Shown piece by piece: positions 59,960 through 64,000 of a stretch of DNA of 64,000 nucleotides (position 1 is the first letter of the stretch; the number at the start of each line of letters is the position of its first letter). Position numbers and translations under genes: made by a program. This DNA is from a virus, in IMG/VR virus record IMGVR_UViG_3300048597_000634, positions 1-64,000 of that record; one strand, 5' to 3'. The notes beneath the pieces are model-generated. The model saw nothing but the letters and a program-made list of their open reading frames with translations. It had not been told where the DNA came from and ran no database searches.

Positions 59960-61678
59960 ATGAGCACCAACTACTCCTTTGGAAATAGATTCAGTTACCC
60001 TGAGGCAGATGGTGTCGGGTCTGGCATTACTTCTGCTACCGCCCAAGAATTAGAAGATGCAGATTTAGAAGCAGTCTCCCCTGAGTTGGCTACTATGGCT
60101 CAGATGGTTAGAGACTACTCAGTATTGTTGGCTAGAACTCGTACCCTAGAAATATTCAACGTTATCACTAAGCAGTCTGACCCGAAGATTGCTTTGAAGT
60201 TAGCCGGCGCAAAGGATAAGAACACGAATAATAACGTTTTCTCAGGGTTAGATGAAATCCAAACGTTGATGTTTGGCGACCCTAGCCGTGCTGCCGGGGC
60301 TATCAACCAGAACAAGTTGAATATGACTTTGTTCTCTGACGGTATCCGCCGTGCGAGTGCCGCCCTAACCGCCGCCACATTATTAGCTAAGTTGCCCGAA
60401 GTACAACGGGAATATGCCGCTGAATTAAGGGCAGACGCCATTGCCGATATAGACCGCATTGTAGTCACTTATCTACGGTCTGAGGCAGCTACAGGCGGTG
60501 GCTCTACAGCTAAGGATGAAGATAAACCGCCTGTTGCGTTTTACTTTGTGCCAGCAGACTTTGAATTACCCAATGACCAAGAACTGGTATTGGAATGGTA
60601 TTGCCCTTCGTTTACTACTGCTTGGTCCGTTGTTCAAACTTATCGTGGCAGTGTCTCCACATGGCACTTGGTGTCTGACTTAGCTGACTGCATTAACCAA
60701 TACACAATACAGAGTGTGGACGGCGCTCTATTGGCTATTGCTGAGTTAGGTGGTAGGGATGTTGTTAACGAAGGTAAGTGCCACGCCTTATCGTTCTATC
60801 CTCGCCGTCCGATTAATGGTGTTGTAGGGCATTCTATTAACGTAAGGATTCAGACTAAGCCCATAGCCACCCCTGATACTGAACAGTTAGTCATAGGGGC
60901 CGTTAAGACTAACCCTGGGGCTTCGGTATATGGTAAACCACCCTTCCGCTGGGGCACTGTCCCCGAGTCATTACAGGACTACCCGGTTAATGGATCTATA
61001 ATCATCCTTTACTTTAACCGTGCGTCTTCGCTTAACGCTAGACAGTTAAATGAGGCTTACACACCTATTGTCTTGTACTTCCGTAATAAAAAGGTGTACG
61101 AAGAGGGTGATGCTGCCCCACCCCAAATGACTGAGTTTGCCTATAGGTTACAGCCTTGGCAGCCACATTTGTCTGAGGTAGATGAAGAGCCTGTGCTAAT
61201 AGAAGAAACCTTTGACCGGATAATGGACGGCACCGGCGACCCTGCGGAGCAGCTAAACCTAGATAACTCTAGATTTTCTCAGGTGGCACTACAACTATTA
61301 GAAGGGCTAGCCCGCATCAACTTAAAGACTAAAGCGACGGGCGCTATTATTCGCAATGACCCAACAGAAGTAGCCCAACCTATGTCTGCTGTAGAGTTAG
61401 TGGGATGGTCTTTGACTAAGAGCATGTCCCATATCACTATGGACATCATCAAAGTGCCCCCGGATATTGAAATAGCCACTGGGGATTATGTTGGTCCTAG
61501 GACGCCATTTAGCAGCAAACCTAGAAGCCTAGTCATATCTGTTAAGAACCGTAGTTACTTCCAAGAGTTAGGGGCTATGGCAGCTAATGAAACCGTTAAG
61601 TTAGTTAGCCGTAAGCCTAATAACTTATGGCGGGCTATTGTCGATGAGCATGAATCTGTACAGGACTTTAGGCGTTAA
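59960..61678 (+). CDS. Probable neck protein, 572 aa
   Basis: N-terminal 190 residues helical (RDYSVLLARTRTLEIFNVIT), followed by a large beta-rich domain with INVRIQTKPIATPDTEQLVI and LYFNRASSLNARQLNEAY. Unrecognised by motif. It is followed two bases later by the next gene, indicating co-translation. A connector or neck role is inferred from its location between capsid and sheath. Confidence 0.55.
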   Translation: MSTNYSFGNRFSYPEADGVGSGITSATAQELEDADLEAVSPELATMAQMVRDYSVLLARTRTLEIFNVITKQSDPKIALKLAGAKDKNTNNNVFSGLDEIQTLMFGDPSRAAGAINQNKLNMTLFSDGIRRASAALTAATLLAKLPEVQREYAAELRADAIADIDRIVVTYLRSEAATGGGSTAKDEDKPPVAFYFVPADFELPNDQELVLEWYCPSFTTAWSVVQTYRGSVSTWHLVSDLADCINQYTIQSVDGALLAIAELGGRDVVNEGKCHALSFYPRRPINGVVGHSINVRIQTKPIATPDTEQLVIGAVKTNPGASVYGKPPFRWGTVPESLQDYPVNGSIIILYFNRASSLNARQLNEAYTPIVLYFRNKKVYEEGDAAPPQMTEFAYRLQPWQPHLSEVDEEPVLIEETFDRIMDGTGDPAEQLNLDNSRFSQVALQLLEGLARINLKTKATGAIIRNDPTEVAQPMSAVELVGWSLTKSMSHITMDIIKVPPDIEIATGDYVGPRTPFSSKPRSLVISVKNRSYFQELGAMAANETVKLVSRKPNNLWRAIVDEHESVQDFRR

Positions 61679-61680
61679 CC

Positions 61681-62523
61681 ATGGGCCATCCAAGAATTAA
61701 GGCTTTATACCCTACTGAGGGGCAAATAGTTAGGGCACTTATAAACGCTATAGCTAACCACAGGGACGTAGCTAACGCTGATGTTTATTATCCGTATGTG
61801 ACTGGTGACCGGAACATAGTTCGTAAGGTGCCGCTGGCTTCTTATCGTACCTTTGCCGGCACTGAATATATTGAGGACGGGCTGACCTTATCTGTATACT
61901 TGCCAGGCACTAATCAAGGATTAGGTCGGGCTATAACCTATGAAAATCATCATTTAGGTAATGCTTCGATGCAAGAGTGGTCTGTTAAGGCTACTGTCCG
62001 GTTAGTCGTTCACTTATATTATCGGGAGGCTAGCTATAACGCCCCTACTATTATCTATTCAGAGCAGTCTAGCCCAATTAACGATATAGTTAACGCGCTG
62101 CCCCATGGTCGGATGTTGCAGTATAAAGAAGGTTTTGACCAACCAGTTGATTTACCTGGAGATACTTTACAAGAGCATTTGCCGGAGACTCATTTTGTAG
62201 GGCAGAAGATGTTACAGGTTAATATTCTGCCTGGTGAGGAGATATTAAGGAATTGGATGGCCATATTGCGCGGCGTCATTAGGGATATTAACGTGCTGAA
62301 GCCATTTACGGTTAGGAATCCTACTATCCAGTCTGTTAATTATGAGACGCCTAACTGGGAAGGAAAGGACAAGATGAACTTAGTCTTTCATTCCGCGTTT
62401 ATGGTTGTTACTTACGACTTATATGAACCGCCCCGTGCCCAGGACTATATTTTGCCCAAGCCCAACTTTGTGCTGCAGTCTGGTAACCCAGAAATAGACG
62501 ATGTGAGATCCTTTGTCTCATAA
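61681..62523 (+). CDS. Probable neck or tail-completion protein, 280 aa
   Basis: Starts MGHPRIKALYPTEGQIVRAL right after the 572-residue gene (TAACCATG). A beta-rich core contains WSVKATVRLVVHLYYREASY and KMNLVFHSAFMVVTYDLYEP. A tail-terminator-like role would fit the gene order before the sheath, but no family match can be claimed. Confidence 0.55.
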   Translation: MGHPRIKALYPTEGQIVRALINAIANHRDVANADVYYPYVTGDRNIVRKVPLASYRTFAGTEYIEDGLTLSVYLPGTNQGLGRAITYENHHLGNASMQEWSVKATVRLVVHLYYREASYNAPTIIYSEQSSPINDIVNALPHGRMLQYKEGFDQPVDLPGDTLQEHLPETHFVGQKMLQVNILPGEEILRNWMAILRGVIRDINVLKPFTVRNPTIQSVNYETPNWEGKDKMNLVFHSAFMVVTYDLYEPPRAQDYILPKPNFVLQSGNPEIDDVRSFVS

Positions 62524-62628
62524 GGGTTTTCGGCTAGCTACCACATAATTAGTCAAAATCAACTAATTGTATGAGTAGGGGCTGACGCCCTATGTAGTGT
62601 AATAAAAACATCACGCTAGTAGCACCTC

Positions 62629-64000
62629 ATGGCTGACTATACCTTTCCACATATTTCGTTTGATTCTCGAATCTTAGGGCCCGTTCCTTCTACTGCTCCC
62701 TGGCGTGATGGTTACGCAATCATCGGGGAGTTTAACCGCGGGCCCCTACGCCCCATTTCTTCCAAACAGCGTTCTGTATTAGCCTCTTTGTTCGGCGAAG
62801 ATAGCAGCTCTGGCTCCATTGCTCTTCAACAAGCGTTACAACAGGGCGCAGCTAATGCCACCGCTATTCGTGTCGTTCCTAGTACCCAGCCTGGATATCT
62901 ACGGTTCTACTTAGCCGGTGAAGATCCTAACGTGGTGCCCAAGACTGGTTTTGAGTCTGGTGTTAGCACCACTAACGTATTAGACGTATTCAACCGGACT
63001 ACTGGTTTCCGCCTGACCTTTGATTATATTGGCAGCCCTGTTAGTGCCGTTACTCATTATGGAGAGCTGCGTACTGAGACTGGACCTGTAACCCACCCTG
63101 ACTTTTTCGGTCGCGGTCAGTTCAACTTTAATGCTAAGTATATCCAGAAGGGTAACTTTGCTGAGCCAGTGGTTTACGAAGATGACGAGCAGACTTTAGA
63201 CTTGAGTGTTCGTAACTCAGCGCCTGGTGAATACCAAGTTGTTACTTACATCGAAGGGAATAACAGTTACGTCGAGCAGTTCTTAAACCCTGGTTTTTCT
63301 TTACTGTCCGAAGAAAACGGGCAGCAAGAAGGTTTGACTATCGCATCTGAGCCCTTCACTATTAATGAAGATACAGGGCTTAAAGGTATTGTAGTTACAG
63401 GTCATTTTAGCCCTACTACGACTATTAACGGTGTTGTAACCGGCACTTCTGGGCTGCGGGAAATCACCTTCGACGCTACTCTTGGTGCGTTGGGTGCCGG
63501 TTGGGAGCCTACTGCTGAACAACTGACTATTTTAGAAGATGCCGCGCTATTAGTTAACGAAACTGTTTATCTAATTGACAGCGCCGATGCTACTGATGAT
63601 ACGGTAACTCTGCAAATAGGCAGTAATCTAAGCTCTACTGTAGAGGCTGGTTCTCGGGTGACCTTGGCCCCCCGTGTAGGTAGTATTACCCCCGGCAGCA
63701 CCACTTCTACTTTGACTATTAAAGGTCTGCCTGATGCTGCCATTGCGGTGGGTACTAAATTGACCTTTGGTCACTCTAAAGAGACTTTTGTTGTTGATGC
63801 AATCACCACCCCCTATGCACCCTTAACTGGACTAGTTACGGTAACCGTGACTGGTAATATCGCTAATAAGACCAAGGTCGGCGATTATATCGTTCTCACT
63901 GCCCCTAATACCGCTGCTGTAGAGAAAGCCTTCCGGGTTCACTTCCCTGCTAAAAGTAAGATTCTGGTATCTTACGCTTACGTACAGACTGATACCTTCG
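62629..64000 (+). CDS. Tail sheath protein (C-terminus beyond window)
   Basis: The 457 codons visible begin MADYTFPHISFDSRILGPVP and continue DGYAIIGEFNRGPLRPISS, the classic N-terminal sheath pattern (AIIGEFxRGP, then SLFGED). Inserted beta domains follow (GRLTVAP-like repeats near 340-430). The conserved C-terminal sheath core is missing because the window ends. It shows that the virion has a contractile tail. ATG 62629 lacks a ribosome binding site. Confidence 0.85.
   Translation, partial: MADYTFPHISFDSRILGPVPSTAPWRDGYAIIGEFNRGPLRPISSKQRSVLASLFGEDSSSGSIALQQALQQGAANATAIRVVPSTQPGYLRFYLAGEDPNVVPKTGFESGVSTTNVLDVFNRTTGFRLTFDYIGSPVSAVTHYGELRTETGPVTHPDFFGRGQFNFNAKYIQKGNFAEPVVYEDDEQTLDLSVRNSAPGEYQVVTYIEGNNSYVEQFLNPGFSLLSEENGQQEGLTIASEPFTINEDTGLKGIVVTGHFSPTTTINGVVTGTSGLREITFDATLGALGAGWEPTAEQLTILEDAALLVNETVYLIDSADATDDTVTLQIGSNLSSTVEAGSRVTLAPRVGSITPGSTTSTLTIKGLPDAAIAVGTKLTFGHSKETFVVDAITTPYAPLTGLVTVTVTGNIANKTKVGDYIVLTAPNTAAVEKAFRVHFPAKSKILVSYAYVQTDTF

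Overview
This window looks like part of a large contractile-tailed phage genome, probably infecting a cyanobacterium. The right end carries a head and neck module in the order portal, Cys-rich protein, protease/scaffold, major capsid protein, neck proteins and tail sheath (52.8-64 kb, + strand). To its left on the - strand is a tail module (31.7-52.6 kb): a tail assembly chaperone pair joined by a GGGAAAG -1 slippery site, then a 16-kb gene in the tape-measure position, then probable baseplate/tail proteins. The host inference rests mainly on a sigma-70 factor at the left edge with cyanobacterial group 1/2 features; the lone tnpB is compatible but not diagnostic.

Layout. 0-2.9 kb: sigma factor (cut by the window edge), a DUF3102-like/methyltransferase-fold pair that a -1 frameshift would join, and small genes. 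2.95-4.4 kb: a tnpB-only IS200/IS605-type element. 4.5-7.8 kb: three genes in a row of unknown function (one polytopic and one single-pass membrane protein), then a separate soluble protein. 7.8-13.1 kb: widely spaced small genes, most with their own terminator, several preceded by a shared A-rich motif (motif B), plus a tRNA(CAT) and an unresolved structured-RNA stretch. 13.2-22.96 kb: a 3186-residue protein with a DSDGD motif and a Pif1/RecD-like helicase domain, coupled to a small membrane protein. 22.96-28.5 kb: about ten short transcription units, each ending in a hairpin terminator followed directly by a conserved TGACC/AGCCG element (motif A). 28.5-28.84 kb: G-rich non-coding DNA with 22-bp direct repeats. 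28.84-31.7 kb: small genes on both strands, including a GIY-YIG protein. 31.7-64 kb: virion genes.

How it may work together. The giant protein in the tape-measure position carries two phospholipase-D-type HKD motifs near its N terminus and a DYDGD motif near residue 3645. The 3186-residue protein carries DSDGD. DxDGD is the metal-binding signature of two-barrel RNA polymerases, including the YonO and crAss-like phage enzymes. With a phage sigma factor and two families of repeated upstream motifs, the simplest model is a phage with its own transcription programme. One polymerase-like protein may be packaged in the tail and the other made in the cell and fused to a helicase. The motifs and gene positions are visible; the polymerase assignments are inference.

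Limits. No database search was possible. Most small genes are unrecognised. The sigma factor and the sheath are truncated by the window edges. No terminase, DNA polymerase, lysis cassette or CRISPR array was found.
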